Source: CAZBRS01 sp964494475 (GTDB taxonomy: Bacteria > Myxococcota_A > UBA9042 > CAZBRS01). Taken from it: 25,897 nt of DNA. The DNA lies in NCBI GenBank assembly GCA_964494475.1, contig CAZBRS010000065.1, forward strand, positions 1-25,897, in the 5' to 3' direction. The notes under the pieces were generated by a model, which ran no database searches, was not told where the DNA came from, and saw nothing but the letters and a program-made list of their open reading frames with translations. The translations under genes were made by a program, and so were the position numbers. This document shows positions 7,491 to 15,756 of this stretch, in pieces (the stretch's first letter is position 1; each line of letters opens with the position of its first letter).

Positions 7491-8804
7491 TCAGGCGTCT
7501 AGCGCGTCGAAAGCCGCATCGAGATCGCGAATGATGTCGTTCACGTCCTCGATGCCTGCCGCGATGCGGATGCCGCCCGGGTCGATGCCGGCCTCCTCCT
7601 GCTCGGCGATCGGCACGGCGGCGTGGGTCATCGACGAGGGGTGCTCGCACAGCGTGCGGATCTGCCCGAGCGACACCGCCAGGGTCATGGTGTAGCCGTT
7701 CTTGGCCACATAGTTCAAGAGCTTCTTGCCGCGCTCCTGGGCCTCGACGCCCTGGCCCTTCAGCACGAAGTAGATCAGCGACGACGGGGCGAAGCGACCT
7801 TCGGGATCGCGCATCTGCTTCAGGGCGAGCTCGCGGTGGGGGAAGCTCTCGAGGCCCGGCCACAGCACGCGCTCGACCTGGGGGTGCGCCTCCAGGTATT
7901 CGGCCAGCACCTTCGCGTTCTCGGTGGCCTTCTGCACGCGCAGCGGTAGCGTGGGCAGGCCATAGGTGAGGATGCCCCAGGCGGCGTGCGACGAGAGCGA
8001 GCCGCCGATGTCCTTGCGGGCCAGCAGCAGCGTGGGCTCGTCCTTCAGGTCGGCGCACACGATGCCCCCCACGTCGGTGCCGAAGCCGGTGATGTGTTTG
8101 GTCAGGCTGGCGGCCACGAAGTCGACCCCGAACTCCTTGGGGCGCTGGCACCAGGGCGAGGCGAAGGTGTTGTCGACCACCGTCTTGATGCGCGTGGCCT
8201 CGTCGCGGCCGGCGCTCCTGGCGCGGGCCAGCGCGACCACCTTCTCGATGTCGATGAGCTGCAGGTTCGGGTTCACGGGCGTCTCGAAGTAGTAGACGCG
8301 CGTGTTGGCGTTGGTGGCGGCCTCGACCTCGCCCAGCTTCGTGAAGTCGACCAGGTGCACCTTGATGCCGTAGCGCGGCAGCCAGCGCGTCACCAGGCTG
8401 TAGGTGCAGCCGTACAGCGTCTTGTGAACGACCAGCTCGTCGCCGGTCGTCAGGATGCCGAGCAGCACGCCCGAGATGGCCGCCATGCCCGACGCGAACG
8501 AGATGCCGACCTCGCACTTCTCGGCGAACGCGATGCGCTCCTCGAGCATGCCCTTGGTGGGCTCGTGCAGGCGGTCGTAGATGTAGATGGGCTGCTCGTC
8601 GCGCGTGCTGTACTCGAGGTTCGCGAACTGCTGGAAGCCCTGGCCGCCGCGCTCGACGCTCTCGAGGCGGTAGGCCGCGTTCATGCTGAGAGGCGGCACG
8701 ATGTGGTGGCTGTAGTCCCACTTGGGGCTGTGGAAGCGCCCATGGATGAGAAGTGATTTCATGCTGTGCAGGCCGTCGCGGACCCGCGAGTACATGTCGC
8801 CCAT
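7491..8804 (-). CDS. Cys/Met-metabolism PLP-dependent enzyme (cystathionine gamma-synthase family)
   Basis: This 437-residue enzyme has the fold-type I signature: phosphate-binding S105-G-M, Asp211 (VVDNTFASP) for the pyridine nitrogen, and Lys236 in SLTKHITGFGTDVGG for the PLP Schiff base. Members perform gamma-elimination, gamma-replacement or beta-elimination on homoserine esters, cystathionine or methionine. The usual YSRxxNPT block is altered here (IYDRLHEPTKGMLEERIA), which points to a less studied subgroup, so the exact reaction is not assigned. The frame stays open to 8975, but the family-like sequence begins at MGDMYSRVRD and a GGGGGAA ribosome site precedes ATG 8804, so that start is preferred. 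It is followed 1 nt later by the TGS GTPase. No other sulfur-metabolism gene is nearby. Confidence 0.92.
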   Translation of the reverse strand: MGDMYSRVRDGLHSMKSLLIHGRFHSPKWDYSHHIVPPLSMNAAYRLESVERGGQGFQQFANLEYSTRDEQPIYIYDRLHEPTKGMLEERIAFAEKCEVGISFASGMAAISGVLLGILTTGDELVVHKTLYGCTYSLVTRWLPRYGIKVHLVDFTKLGEVEAATNANTRVYYFETPVNPNLQLIDIEKVVALARARSAGRDEATRIKTVVDNTFASPWCQRPKEFGVDFVAASLTKHITGFGTDVGGIVCADLKDEPTLLLARKDIGGSLSSHAAWGILTYGLPTLPLRVQKATENAKVLAEYLEAHPQVERVLWPGLESFPHRELALKQMRDPEGRFAPSSLIYFVLKGQGVEAQERGKKLLNYVAKNGYTMTLAVSLGQIRTLCEHPSSMTHAAVPIAEQEEAGIDPGGIRIAAGIEDVNDIIRDLDAAFDALDA

Positions 8805-8955
8805 GGTTCCCCCGTTGGCCCCGTGTCGTGGGGCGCGTGAGGAACCTAGCACGTCGAAGGGGGAGAAGGGAAGGGTGGTTCGGTCACGGCAGGATTCCCC
8901 TCTTCCGGCTTGACTTCCTGGCACTATTGGACAAAAATGCAATCGTGCTGCAAAT
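8805..8955. other. Divergent intergenic region
   Basis: This 151-bp gap separates the divergent PLP-enzyme and AAA+ ATPase genes. Its right half (8911-8960) is clearly AT-richer than its surroundings. On the plus strand TTGACT (8910-8915), a 17-nt spacer and AAAAAT (8933-8938) make a weak promoter candidate for the ATPase. Nothing convincing is seen for the minus strand. Confidence 0.35.
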
Positions 8956-10197
8956 TTGTCGAGGAGGCGTCTCATCTACCTGTCCCGAGCCATCGAGGAG
9001 ACTCTTCGGCGCGCGTCGGCCCAGTTTCCAGCGCTGGTAGTTCATGGATCGCGCCAGGTCGGGAAGAGTACGGTGCTTGAACGGTTGGCCGAGCCCGGCC
9101 GAACGGTGGTTTCGCTCGACGACTCCCGTGCGCGGGAGTTGGCGACGAAGGAACCGGACCTCTTTCTCCAACGGTATCCGCCGCCGCTGCTGGTCGACGA
9201 GATCCAGCATGCGCCGACGCTCCTTCCGTACCTGAAGATCGCCATCGATCGGGACCGGAGCCCCGGACGCTTCTGGCTGACGGGCTCGCAGGTCTTTCAC
9301 TTGATGAAGGGCGTCTCGGAGTCGCTGGCCGGACGCGCGGCCGTCGTGCAGCTTGCCGGGCTCTCCCGGCGCGAGATTCAGGGCAGGGGCGACAGAACGG
9401 CGCCTTATCTCCCGTCCTCTCTGCCGGCGGCAACGAGCGGAATGGCGGCGACTCCTCTATCGCTTCGCGAGCTGTATTCCGCAATATGGCGTGGCTCGCT
9501 GCCTGGCCTCGCGCTCCATCCCGACGTCGATCGTGATTTGTACTACGTCTCGTACGTTGAGACGTACCTACAGCGCGACGTTCGAGATCTGGCGCGCGTT
9601 GGCGACGAACTCTCGTTCCTCAGATTCCTGCGCGCGGCAGCCGCTCGAACGGGGCAACTGCTCAACCTCTCCGAGTTGGCCCGGGACGCCGACGTCGCGC
9701 CCAACACGGCCAAGGCGTGGCTTTCGATCCTGCGAACCTCGGGGCTCGTCCACCTGCTCGAGCCGTGGCACGCAAACGTCACCAAGCGACTGGTCAAGTC
9801 ACCCAAGCTGTACTTCCTCGATACCGGACTGGTCGCGTGGCTGACCGATTGGTCCAGCTCCGAGGCCCTTGAAAGCGGGGCCATGTCCGGGGCCATCCTC
9901 GAGACCTGGGTCCTGGCCGAGCTTCTGAAGACCTACTGGAACGCCGGCCGGCCGGCGCCGTTCTGGTTCTATCGCGACCAGCAGGGTCGGGAAATCGACG
10001 TGGTCATCCACAAGGACGGGGTCCTGTATCCGGTGGAGATCAAGAAGACCGCGAACCCGCGCTCCGACGACGTGCGGGCGTTTCAGCACCTGAAAGCCCT
10101 GGGCCAACCCGTTGGTCTCGGCGCGCTGCTCTGCCTGGTACCGGAGCCGACGCCCGTGGATAGGAACGTGACCGCGTGGCCGGTGGGCTCGATCTAG
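8956..10197 (+). CDS. AAA+ ATPase with DUF4143 and PD-(D/E)XK-like C-terminus (COG1373 type)
   Basis: This 413-residue protein has Walker A GSRQVGKST (31-39), Walker B LLVDEIQHAP (78-87) and an arginine-rich AAA_14 core. A winged-helix-like region with the DUF4143 pattern follows (about 190-330). The nuclease-like end has D348 in EIDVV and E361-x-K363 in VEIKK. These stand-alone ATPases are widespread, often horizontally moved, and of unknown physiological role. No partner gene is adjacent. The start is unclear. TTG 8956 opens the frame, but the strong GAGGAGG (8961-8967) lies inside it, and the typical family opening (Y-L-S-R-A-I-E) begins at ATC 8974, 6 nt after that site. The gene ends in CTAG 10194-10197, sharing its stop bases with the convergent lamin-tail gene. 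Confidence 0.9.
   Translation: MSRRRLIYLSRAIEETLRRASAQFPALVVHGSRQVGKSTVLERLAEPGRTVVSLDDSRARELATKEPDLFLQRYPPPLLVDEIQHAPTLLPYLKIAIDRDRSPGRFWLTGSQVFHLMKGVSESLAGRAAVVQLAGLSRREIQGRGDRTAPYLPSSLPAATSGMAATPLSLRELYSAIWRGSLPGLALHPDVDRDLYYVSYVETYLQRDVRDLARVGDELSFLRFLRAAAARTGQLLNLSELARDADVAPNTAKAWLSILRTSGLVHLLEPWHANVTKRLVKSPKLYFLDTGLVAWLTDWSSSEALESGAMSGAILETWVLAELLKTYWNAGRPAPFWFYRDQQGREIDVVIHKDGVLYPVEIKKTANPRSDDVRAFQHLKALGQPVGLGALLCLVPEPTPVDRNVTAWPVGSI
8961..8967 (+). promoter_or_regulatory. Shine-Dalgarno inside the frame, suggesting an ATC start
   Basis: GAGGAGG lies 5 nt inside the open frame that starts at TTG 8956. Six nt further on is in-frame ATC 8974-8976, followed by codons for YLSRAIE, where related proteins commonly have MY. 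No ATG, GTG or TTG is correctly spaced after it. Either AUC is used, TTG 8956 is used without this site, or an ATG has mutated. Confidence 0.4.
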
Positions 10198-13055
10198 CGA
10201 CCTGAACCGCGCCGACGATTCGCGACGAGAAGGCAAGAGAGCGCGACCAGACCCAGGGCCAGGGAGCCCCACCCCTGTGCCTGTGCACCCACGCCACACG
10301 CCGCCCCGCCGCCCCCGGTCTTCGTGGGATCGCCGGGGTCGACCGTGCCGCCCTCGCAGGTGTTGGCGGTTCCCGGCGTGGGCGCCGCGCAGACCGTGAA
10401 GTCGTCGGCGTTGTCGCCGCTGTCGGCCCCGTCGGGGGCGCGCGCCAGGCTCGAGCCCTTGCCGGGGGGCAGCGCGATCGCGCCCTCGCCCACGCCGCAG
10501 TCGGGGATCTCCTCATCGCCCCAGGCCAGCGAGTCGACCACGAGGTCGCCCTGCTTCGCGCTCTGGTACACGAGGTCGAGCCCGTCGGGGCCGTCCTGGA
10601 GGTCGGCCTTCGACGTGCGCATCTGGGCGTTGGCCAGCTTGTCGCCGTCGGCGATCAGGTAATAGCCGCCCTCGGGCACCTCGCCCTCTAGGTCGAGCAG
10701 GTTGTAGGGCCCGCAGCCGGTGCCGTTCACGCCGATCAGGCGGAAGCACGACAGGTCGGTGCCCGGCGCGGCCTTCAGCTCGATGAACGTCGAGAGCGTC
10801 GAGTCGGTGACCACGGCCACCACGACCTCGTTGATCACCACCACGGGCGGGGCGTCGGAGCAAGGCGGTGGGCTGCACTGGTTGGCGAGGCCGGGCGTGG
10901 GCGTGTCGCAGTCGACGAAGTCGACGCCGTTGTCGTTCGTGTCGCCGCCGTCGGGGAAGCGCGCCAGGCTGTGCTCCTTGGGGGCGTCGACGGCCGGAGT
11001 GCCCTCGGCCACGTCGCACGTGAGCGCTTTGCCACCATAGACGACGCGGTCGACCACCACCGCGCCGGTCTCGCTGTGGTGGTACACCAGGTCGAGCGCG
11101 TCGGGGCCCACCTGCAGGGCGGCGCCCGAGTCGATCAGGTCGGCCACGGCCACCTTGTCGGAGGCACCCACCACGAAGTAGCCGTCGGCGGGGATGAAGC
11201 CGGCGAGCGAGATCTTGTCGTAGCTCACGCACCCGCTGCCGTTGGTCGCGTCGAGCGAGTAGCACGCGAGGTCGGTGCCGGGCGTGCCCTTGATCTCGAT
11301 GAACTGGGTGCCCGACGCGTCGGTGCGGATCAGCACCTCGTTCAGCACCAGATCGGGGTCGAGCGCCGTGCAACCCACGGGGCCGGTGCACTTGTTGAGC
11401 TCGCCGGGGGTGGGGAAGTCGCACAGGGAGAAGTCGGCGGCGTTATCGCCGCTGTCGGCGCCGTCGGGCAGGCGCGCCAGGCTCTGGCCGTTCGCCGGCT
11501 TGGCGGCCGGAGCGCCCTCGCCGGCGTTGCAGGTGGCCAGGTCGTCGCCCTCGCCGTAGGCCAGCGCGTCCTGCACGAGCACGCCCTTGGTGTCGTGCCG
11601 ATAGACGACGCGCACCGCGTCGGGACCGTTCTGCAGATCGGCGCCGGCGTTCACGAGGTCGACGCCGGGTACCTGGTCGGTCTTGCCGATCACCAGGTAG
11701 CCGTCGGGGGGCAACGTGCCCGACAGCGGCACGTCCTTGTACAGCTCGCAGCCCTTGCCGTTCACTTCTTCGATCGCGTAGCACCCCAGCGCGAGGCCGG
11801 GCTCGCCCCTCAGCTCGAGGAACTCGGGGCTGCCGGTGGTGCCGGCGCCGAGCAGCACTTCGTTGAGCAGCAGGGGCTTGGGCGCGTCGTCGGTGCACCC
11901 GGTGGGGGTCGATCCGCAGGCGTTCGGGGCGCTGACCGTGGGGGACGCACACACCTTGAAGTCGGCGGCGTTGTCGCCCGTGTCGAGGCCGTCGGGCAGG
12001 CGCGCGAGGCTCGAGCCCTGGGCGGGCTTGGGCGCGGCGTTGCCCTCGCCGGCCGCACAGCCGGCGGGCTTCGTGCCGAAGAACAGCGCGTCGATCACCA
12101 GGTCGCCGAGCGCGTCGTGGCGGTAGACGAGCTGCACGCCGTCGGGGCCGTTCTCGAGGTTGGCCTTGGGGGTGAACAGGTCGGCGTCGGCGGCGTCGGC
12201 GCTGGAGGCCACCGCGAAGTAGCCGTGCTGGCCGATGTACTGGCCCGAGAGCGAGATGGCGCCGGCCGGGTCGAGCGAGCAGTCGTTGCCCTCGATCGGG
12301 ACCAGGCTGTAGCACGACAGGGAGGCCCCGGCGGGCCCCTTCAGTTCGATGAACGATCCGGCGTCGTCAGCGAGCGCCGTGTCGACCAGCACCTCGTTGA
12401 GTACGACGGCGTCGGCGCCGGTGCAGGGGTCGGGGGCCGCGGGGCAGTCGTTGGGAAGGCCCGGCGTGGCCGACACGCCCACGACGACGTCCTTCGCGTT
12501 GTCACCCGTGTCGGCGCCGTCGGGGCAGCGGGCCAGGCTCTGGTCGGTGTCGGGCAGCGGGGCGGCGCCGCCCTCGACGTACTTCGGGTCGCAGGCCGCC
12601 AGGGCCTTGCCATAGGTCACGACGTCGAGCACGGCCTCGTTGCCGCTGGTCTCGACGAACACCAGCGCCACGGCGTCGGGGCCGTTCTGCAGGTTGAACT
12701 TGGTGTCGACCAGGCCGGCCCCGGCCAGCAGGGCGCTGGCCGCGCCGAAGAAGTAGCCGTTGGCGCCGATGACCTCGCCGTCGAGCTTGATGACGGCCTC
12801 GGCGCTGCACTGGTCGCCTGCCGCGCCTCCGTTCAGCGGTCGCAGCACCAGGCAGTCGAGGGCCAGGTTCGGCGCGCCCTTCAGCTCGACGAACTCCTCC
12901 TTCGCGGCGCTGGCCGCCACGACCAGTTCGTTGATGACCACCGTGGGCAGCGGGCCCGGGGGCAGCTCGCACGTCGCCGCGCGCGCCGTCGTGCTCCCGA
13001 ACAGCAGCCCCGCCAGCGCCAGAACCCGGCTCACCTCGCGCATCGTCGCCCCCAT
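10194..13055 (-). CDS. Secreted protein with five tandem lamin-tail-like domains and a MYXO-CTERM-like tail
   Basis: The 953-residue product begins with a Sec signal peptide (cleavage near ARA-A, residue 26-27). Five LTD-like repeats follow (39-204, 217-380, 395-556, 569-727, 738-900). Each starts with NEVxV, then FIELKGxPGxxLxCYxL, and ends SLARxPDGxDxGDNxxDF...PTPGxxNxC. The end (910-953) is a Gly-rich stretch, AACGVG, one hydrophobic helix and RRRGSGR, which matches the layout of MYXO-CTERM sorting tails, so the protein is probably processed and shown at the cell surface. In bacteria LTDs are extracellular and often accompany nucleases or hydrolases. Here a nuclease and an HhH barrel lie immediately upstream (11-nt gap to the barrel). 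The frame extends to 13649 but would overlap the barrel gene, so ATG 13055 is chosen; ATG 13043 is also possible. Confidence 0.93.
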   Translation of the reverse strand: MGATMREVSRVLALAGLLFGSTTARAATCELPPGPLPTVVINELVVAASAAKEEFVELKGAPNLALDCLVLRPLNGGAAGDQCSAEAVIKLDGEVIGANGYFFGAASALLAGAGLVDTKFNLQNGPDAVALVFVETSGNEAVLDVVTYGKALAACDPKYVEGGAAPLPDTDQSLARCPDGADTGDNAKDVVVGVSATPGLPNDCPAAPDPCTGADAVVLNEVLVDTALADDAGSFIELKGPAGASLSCYSLVPIEGNDCSLDPAGAISLSGQYIGQHGYFAVASSADAADADLFTPKANLENGPDGVQLVYRHDALGDLVIDALFFGTKPAGCAAGEGNAAPKPAQGSSLARLPDGLDTGDNAADFKVCASPTVSAPNACGSTPTGCTDDAPKPLLLNEVLLGAGTTGSPEFLELRGEPGLALGCYAIEEVNGKGCELYKDVPLSGTLPPDGYLVIGKTDQVPGVDLVNAGADLQNGPDAVRVVYRHDTKGVLVQDALAYGEGDDLATCNAGEGAPAAKPANGQSLARLPDGADSGDNAADFSLCDFPTPGELNKCTGPVGCTALDPDLVLNEVLIRTDASGTQFIEIKGTPGTDLACYSLDATNGSGCVSYDKISLAGFIPADGYFVVGASDKVAVADLIDSGAALQVGPDALDLVYHHSETGAVVVDRVVYGGKALTCDVAEGTPAVDAPKEHSLARFPDGGDTNDNGVDFVDCDTPTPGLANQCSPPPCSDAPPVVVINEVVVAVVTDSTLSTFIELKAAPGTDLSCFRLIGVNGTGCGPYNLLDLEGEVPEGGYYLIADGDKLANAQMRTSKADLQDGPDGLDLVYQSAKQGDLVVDSLAWGDEEIPDCGVGEGAIALPPGKGSSLARAPDGADSGDNADDFTVCAAPTPGTANTCEGGTVDPGDPTKTGGGGAACGVGAQAQGWGSLALGLVALSCLLVANRRRGSGR
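10356..12941 (-). repeat. Five tandem lamin-tail-like domain repeats
   Basis: Five units with a period of about 169-178 residues, shared anchors NEV, F-E-L/I-K-G, LxCY, NGPD and SLARxPDG, and conserved Cys positions. Units are diverged at DNA level, so this is an old domain array rather than a recent duplication. Unit 1 is the least typical (DCLVL in place of CYxL, SLARCPDG). Confidence 0.85.
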
Positions 13056-13066
13056 CGTCTTGCGTC

Positions 13067-15190
13067 CTAGAACTTCAACTCGAGCATGCCCTTGATCTGG
13101 TGGAAGCTCGGCAGGTCGGCGGTCGAGATCTCGCGCCCCGACTCGTCGGCGTCGATCACCACCCGCGACCCGCGCTGCCACGTGTACCGGGCTTTGGCGT
13201 ACACGCTCTTCCAGAGCCGCGCCTCCGCTTCTCCGTACACCTCCCAATAGCGATCTCCGCGCCCGGCGTCCAGGGTGTCCTCGTCGTAGAACTTGAGCCG
13301 CGCGGCTACGCGGTAGTCGCCGAGGAAGCGGTACGCCCCCCGCACCCAGAACGACTGGGTGGGCTCGAAGGCGTCGTCGTAGGCCGAATCGTCCTTGAGG
13401 GTGCGCTTGTAGTAGGCGGTGAAGAGCAGCCCCTCGAGGGGCTGGGAGCTCGCCTGGACCGTCCAGTCCCACTTGAGCCCGCGGGCCACGCCGCTGCTCG
13501 GCGTATCGTACGACTCGTCGCGGCCACCGCTGGTGAGGTCCTTGTCCTTCAAGGTGAGCCACGCGGCCAGCCCCAGCCAGCGCCAGGGGGTCCAGCCCAC
13601 GCGCGCGTAGACCTCGCCGTTCCATAGCCCCAGGCTGGGTCGTTGCCACACGTCGAGCGCCCCCGACAGCCGCACCTTGCCCGGCAGCTTGGCCGTCACC
13701 AGCACGCGGGCGCCGCGTTCGTCGCGGTCACGGTTGCCGAGGTGCTCGTCTTCGTCGGCCTTGCCGCGCGAGTGGGGATTGTCGAAGCCGCTGGCGTACT
13801 CGCGCGCCGACAGGTCGAGGTCGACCCGATCGAACTCGAAGAGCGAGCGGGCGTAGAGCGCGGGCGCCAACTCGTCGGTGAGCGCGGCCTCGCCGAACAT
13901 CGACCAGAGGCCGTGCCCGGTGCCGAAGTGGGCGCCGAAGACACCCCAGGTCTGGCGATCTTCGGGGAAGGGCGCGCTCTCGGAGAAAGCGAAGTCGTCG
14001 CCGTGGCGCCACATCACGCGTGACCCGTAGCCGGCCACGCCCACGTGGTGGCGCTCCCCCCATTGCAGGCGCAGCGCGCCGCCGCCGAGCATCTCGTGGT
14101 AGACGCGCGGCAGGGTCTGGTAGCTGAGCTTGTTCGCGTCGTCGGGCGAGCCCTGGTACACGGCGTAGCTCGAGAACTCGGGCGGTTCGTCGGGGTGGCC
14201 CGCGTCGGCCTCGAAGTGGCCGAAGTCGTACTGGTAGGCGCTGTCGTCGGAGTACGAGATGAACGCCGCGACGTCGAGCGCCAGGTCGTCGCCGACCTCG
14301 AGCCCGCGGGCGGTGACCGCGGCCCCGCGCTGCCCTTTCGACAGAGAGAAGCCCACGCCGTTGTAGGACTCGTAGACGGTCTGGTCGCGCTGCCAGCCCC
14401 AGGGCTGGATCTTGCCGGTGGTGTCGAACGTCAGCCCCTGGCCGAACCCCGCGCGGTAGTGCCCGGCGATTACGTCGAACTTGCCCCAGCGGCCCGTGCC
14501 GTAGGCCTTGAAGTTGGAGAGGCCCGGCACGTAGGTCGGCCCGTCGGAGACGAAGTAGCCCGGCTGGCTGCCCTGCCAGGGCTCGAAGCGCACGGGCGCC
14601 AGGTGCTCCTCGAGCAGGAGCGTCCAGCCCAGGCTGTAGTCGTCGACCAGGGTGAAGTCGGCCTGTTGAACGAACGCGGGCAACGGGTCGTCCGAGTTGA
14701 CCTCGACGCCGGCCGCGTCGCCGGCGTTGTAGGTGTCGATGGCGTTGCCGCGCAAGCGCAGGCGCCCGCGCACGTTCTTGAGCCATCCCCAGCCCTTGCC
14801 GGCGTCGACGAAGGCGGCCATCTGCTCCCAGACCTCGTCCGGGAAGTCGGGCACCTCGAGCACGTCCTCGGGGCGGGCGAAGTCGCCGTGCTTCTTGCGG
14901 TGCTTCAGGATGCGGTCGGCCCACACGTACGTCATGCCCGGCAGCTCGTACAGCTCGTCGCGGTCGGCGCGGTTCAGGTCCACGCGTTCGCGCAGCAGGT
15001 CGATCAGGCGGTCGCGTTCGAACTCGGTGAGGAGGCCGTTCTCGTACGCCTGATGGACGCCGTCCTCGTCGTCGACCACGATCGGATCGGGGTACTCGAA
15101 GGCGCAGGCCGGGTCGGGGAGCCCCGCCAGCATCCCGAGGCCGAGCAGCATCGCGAGCGGCAGGACGGCGAGGGAGCGGAGGGGGCGCAT
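13067..15190 (-). CDS. Outer-membrane beta-barrel with N-terminal ComEA-like helix-hairpin-helix domain
   Basis: The 707-residue product has a Sec signal peptide (about 1-30, ending ACA). Then comes a helix-hairpin-helix module (about 69-128: VDLNRADRDELYELPGM, then ADRIL..HRKKHGDF and EDVLEVPDF), closely like ComEA-type DNA-binding domains. The remaining 575 residues are alternating amphipathic strands rich in Trp, Tyr and Gly, ending in LELKF, the aromatic C-terminal signature of BAM-inserted barrels. So this is an outer-membrane protein with a periplasmic HhH plug-like domain. ComEA HhH domains bind incoming DNA, so DNA binding or uptake is inferred; HhH could also be structural. It starts 2 nt after the PLD nuclease stop and is followed after 11 nt by the lamin-tail gene, so the three are probably translated as a unit. 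Confidence 0.92.
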   Translation of the reverse strand: MRPLRSLAVLPLAMLLGLGMLAGLPDPACAFEYPDPIVVDDEDGVHQAYENGLLTEFERDRLIDLLRERVDLNRADRDELYELPGMTYVWADRILKHRKKHGDFARPEDVLEVPDFPDEVWEQMAAFVDAGKGWGWLKNVRGRLRLRGNAIDTYNAGDAAGVEVNSDDPLPAFVQQADFTLVDDYSLGWTLLLEEHLAPVRFEPWQGSQPGYFVSDGPTYVPGLSNFKAYGTGRWGKFDVIAGHYRAGFGQGLTFDTTGKIQPWGWQRDQTVYESYNGVGFSLSKGQRGAAVTARGLEVGDDLALDVAAFISYSDDSAYQYDFGHFEADAGHPDEPPEFSSYAVYQGSPDDANKLSYQTLPRVYHEMLGGGALRLQWGERHHVGVAGYGSRVMWRHGDDFAFSESAPFPEDRQTWGVFGAHFGTGHGLWSMFGEAALTDELAPALYARSLFEFDRVDLDLSAREYASGFDNPHSRGKADEDEHLGNRDRDERGARVLVTAKLPGKVRLSGALDVWQRPSLGLWNGEVYARVGWTPWRWLGLAAWLTLKDKDLTSGGRDESYDTPSSGVARGLKWDWTVQASSQPLEGLLFTAYYKRTLKDDSAYDDAFEPTQSFWVRGAYRFLGDYRVAARLKFYDEDTLDAGRGDRYWEVYGEAEARLWKSVYAKARYTWQRGSRVVIDADESGREISTADLPSFHQIKGMLELKF

Positions 15191-15192
15191 GC

Positions 15193-15702
15193 TCAGAGCC
15201 CTTCGGCGGCGGCCCAGAGCCGCTGGAACTCGTCGAAGTAGCGCGCAGCGCCCTCGGTCGAGTCGAAGATCACCACGTTCTCGTCGTTCTTCTTGTCGGC
15301 CTGGTCGGTCCAGTTGAACGAGCCGGTCGCCACGGTCCGTTCATCGACGACCACGAATTTGTCGTGCATGAGCTGCGGGTTGCCGTCGACCCGGAAGCCG
15401 ACGCCGCGGCTCGTCAGGAACGACGCGATGCCCGAGTCGAGCTGCGAGCGCTCGACGACCACCCAGGCCTTGACCCCACGCTCGTTGACGGCGCGCGCGA
15501 GGGCGTCGGCGATCCCGTAGTGCGTGAAGGTGAACACGGCCGCGACCAGGGTCTCTTCGGCCAGATCGATGCGCTCGATCACGCGGTCGGCGCAGCCGTC
15601 GGCCGGGCAGAAGTAGATCTCGGGGGTGCCCTCGGCGGGTGCGCAGGCCGCCAGGGCCAGCAGGACCACGAGCGGCAGGCGGAAGGTCGGTGCAGACGTC
15701 AT
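15193..15702 (-). CDS. Phospholipase D-family nuclease lipoprotein (Nuc-like, single HKD)
   Basis: This 169-residue protein has a lipoprotein signal (LLALAAC, lipidated Cys20) and one PLD/Nuc domain. The HKD motif is complete: H113-D-K115-FVVVD120, then GS128FN130 and a downstream E141 in NDENVV. Length and single HKD match Nuc-type nonspecific nucleases, which work as dimers and need no metal. It should sit in the periplasm or on the outer membrane. ATG 15702 gives a normal 19-residue signal; ATG 15732 would add ten residues, and neither has a clear ribosome site. It is followed after 2 nt by the HhH barrel gene, suggesting joint action on DNA. A phosphodiesterase or lipid substrate cannot be ruled out. 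Confidence 0.9.
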   Translation of the reverse strand: MTSAPTFRLPLVVLLALAACAPAEGTPEIYFCPADGCADRVIERIDLAEETLVAAVFTFTHYGIADALARAVNERGVKAWVVVERSQLDSGIASFLTSRGVGFRVDGNPQLMHDKFVVVDERTVATGSFNWTDQADKKNDENVVIFDSTEGAARYFDEFQRLWAAAEGL

Positions 15703-15756
15703 CGGGCCAAGCGCATCGGTGTGACGCTCCATTCTGGAAGAGGCGCGGGGCCCTTG

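Noticed and set aside
8919..8933. TGGCAC at 8919 as a sigma-54 -24 element
   Set aside because: The expected TTGC -12 element is absent at the required spacing (GACA is found).
10971..13070. 699-codon plus-strand open frame
   Set aside because: It mirrors the lamin-tail repeats and has repeated VGA/Gln-rich sequence with no domain.
13056..13649. N-terminal extension of the lamin-tail frame to 13649
   Set aside because: It would overlap the barrel gene by almost 600 bp and is Arg-rich; a signal peptide begins just after ATG 13055/13043.
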